A stretch of DNA of 7,225 bases from an uncultured Alphaproteobacteria bacterium (lineage in GTDB: Bacteria > Pseudomonadota > Alphaproteobacteria > Paracaedibacterales > CAIULA01): positions 1 to 7,225 of the forward strand of contig CAIVFQ010000116.1 of the NCBI GenBank assembly GCA_903905285.1, given 5' to 3'. Position 1 is the stretch's first letter; every line of letters starts with the position of its first letter. The translations under genes and the position numbers were made by a program. The notes under the pieces were generated by a model. That model saw only the letters and a program-made list of their open reading frames with translations. It searched no databases and had not been told where the DNA came from. Below are positions 6,851 through 7,225 of the stretch, piece after piece.

Positions 6851-7132
6851 ATGCGTTTTTTGTGTCTATTAATTGTTTTGTGTACGTCTTTGTATGCCAG
6901 TACTGGGAAAGATAAATCCAGCAGTATGGACGAGGCGACAGCTAGCAACACCCCTCCTTCAGCAGCTTCTAAGCTTCCGGATAGCATTAACCAGTTTACC
7001 CAGGAACGCACATTAAGTGGAGGAACGCAGTCGACCTTTCTTCTAAAGGGCAAATCAACAGGTAAACCTTTGTTTGTTTTGAAGAAAATCAGTAACTACC
7101 CAGGTTTATTGTGGGCAGAACTGAGGATTTAG
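6851..7132 (+). pseudogene. Secreted protein gene truncated by an IS66-family insertion
   Basis: The frame gives 93 residues, but only about the first 80 appear native. It starts with a clear Sec-type signal peptide (1-16, MRFLCLLIVLCTSLYA) with likely cleavage near Ala16 and no lipobox, so the product was exported. Residues 17-50 are a polar Ser/Thr/Ala/Pro-rich linker. Residues 61-80 (STFLLKGKSTGKPLFVLKKI) look like the first pair of beta strands of a folded domain. The pattern recalls kinase-like N-lobes, where a late lysine binds ATP, but this is only a guess and I do not recognise the family. From residue 81 (about 7092) the sequence belongs to the end of the insertion sequence, which supplies the last 13 residues and the TAG stop and overlaps the transposase antisense. 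The rest of the gene, if still present, lies beyond the right edge. Confidence 0.6.
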
Positions 7133-7225
7133 GATGGCATGAAAGATATTAAACCCCTGTTTGCGTCTCGTTGAGAGAAAGCCTCGAATTAGGCAAAAGA
7201 CTTCGGCTCCTCGGGTTGTTCTGAA
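7092..7225 (-). mobile_element. End of an IS66-family insertion sequence, continuing beyond the right edge
   Basis: The region from about 7092 to the right edge is the 3' end of an insertion sequence. The transposase C-terminus is read on minus down to the stop at 7106-7108. The outer end on plus begins GTAACTACCCAGG, and a terminal GTAA is typical of IS66-family ends. The boundary at 7092 is inferred from this and from where the host frame stops looking native. The other end and the expected 8-base target duplication are outside the window. Confidence 0.65.
7106..7225 (-). CDS. IS66-family transposase, C-terminal fragment
   Basis: An open minus-strand frame enters at the right edge and gives 39 residues before TAA at 7106-7108. 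It begins FRTTRGAEVFCLIRGFLSTR and continues RKQGFNIFHAIL. This matches the end of the IS66-type DDE transposase domain (DDE_Tnp_IS66), whose usual form is F-R-[ST]-x-x-G-A-x-x-F-C-R-I-R-[SG]-[YF]-[IL]-S-T-x-R-K-Q-G. The motif has Leu where Arg is usual (FCLIR) and Arg before RKQG. The short tail NPQFCPQ is not conserved. The enzyme would cut and join the IS ends; whether this copy is intact cannot be seen here. Confidence 0.8.
   Translation of the reverse strand, partial: FRTTRGAEVFCLIRGFLSTRRKQGFNIFHAILNPQFCPQ

Noticed and set aside
6851..7132. Complete small secreted protein of 93 residues
   Set aside because: Its last 13 codons fall in the IS66-family end and overlap the transposase C-terminus on the other strand, so the frame is better explained as a truncated gene.

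Overview
The window reads as a chromosomal segment of an alphaproteobacterium with moderate GC content. The main support is the gene pair bamD-recN, a conserved neighbourhood in that class (often lpxC-bamD-recN-ligA), together with a bacterial ELM1-family gene. An IS66-type element and a secreted-protein gene that it interrupts would fit a host-associated lineage such as Holosporales or a relative, but that placement is inference only.

Layout. Positions 1-838 (minus) hold most of an ELM1-family protein (DUF1022 / Mito_fiss_Elm1), running off the left edge. Positions 839-1039 are a gap carrying one REP-like double-hairpin palindrome (910-971). Positions 1040-3856 (minus) are a complete ileS, with the HIGH, KMSKS, editing and zinc motifs all present. 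Positions 3857-3971 form a divergent control region with a good sigma70-like promoter for ileS, a possible promoter for the tRNA, and two palindromes. A tRNA-Arg(CCG) with encoded CCA lies at 3972-4048 (plus), followed by short degenerate repeats of its 3' end. bamD (4173-4967, GTG start, lipoprotein signal) and recN (5031-6728) follow on the plus strand. After a 122-base gap with a perfect TATAAT box, a secreted-protein gene starts at 6851. It is cut near 7091 by the end of an IS66-family insertion sequence whose transposase C-terminus is read on the minus strand from the right edge to 7106.

The complete genes are housekeeping: isoleucyl-tRNA charging, a rare-codon arginine tRNA, outer-membrane protein assembly (BamD) and double-strand-break repair (RecN). 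The accessory signal is at the right edge (IS and disrupted gene) and in the small repeats at 910-971 and 4041-4110. I see no convincing new multi-gene system. The points most worth a second look are the IS-truncated secreted gene, the reiterated tRNA 3' end, and the covarying arms of the REP-like palindrome.
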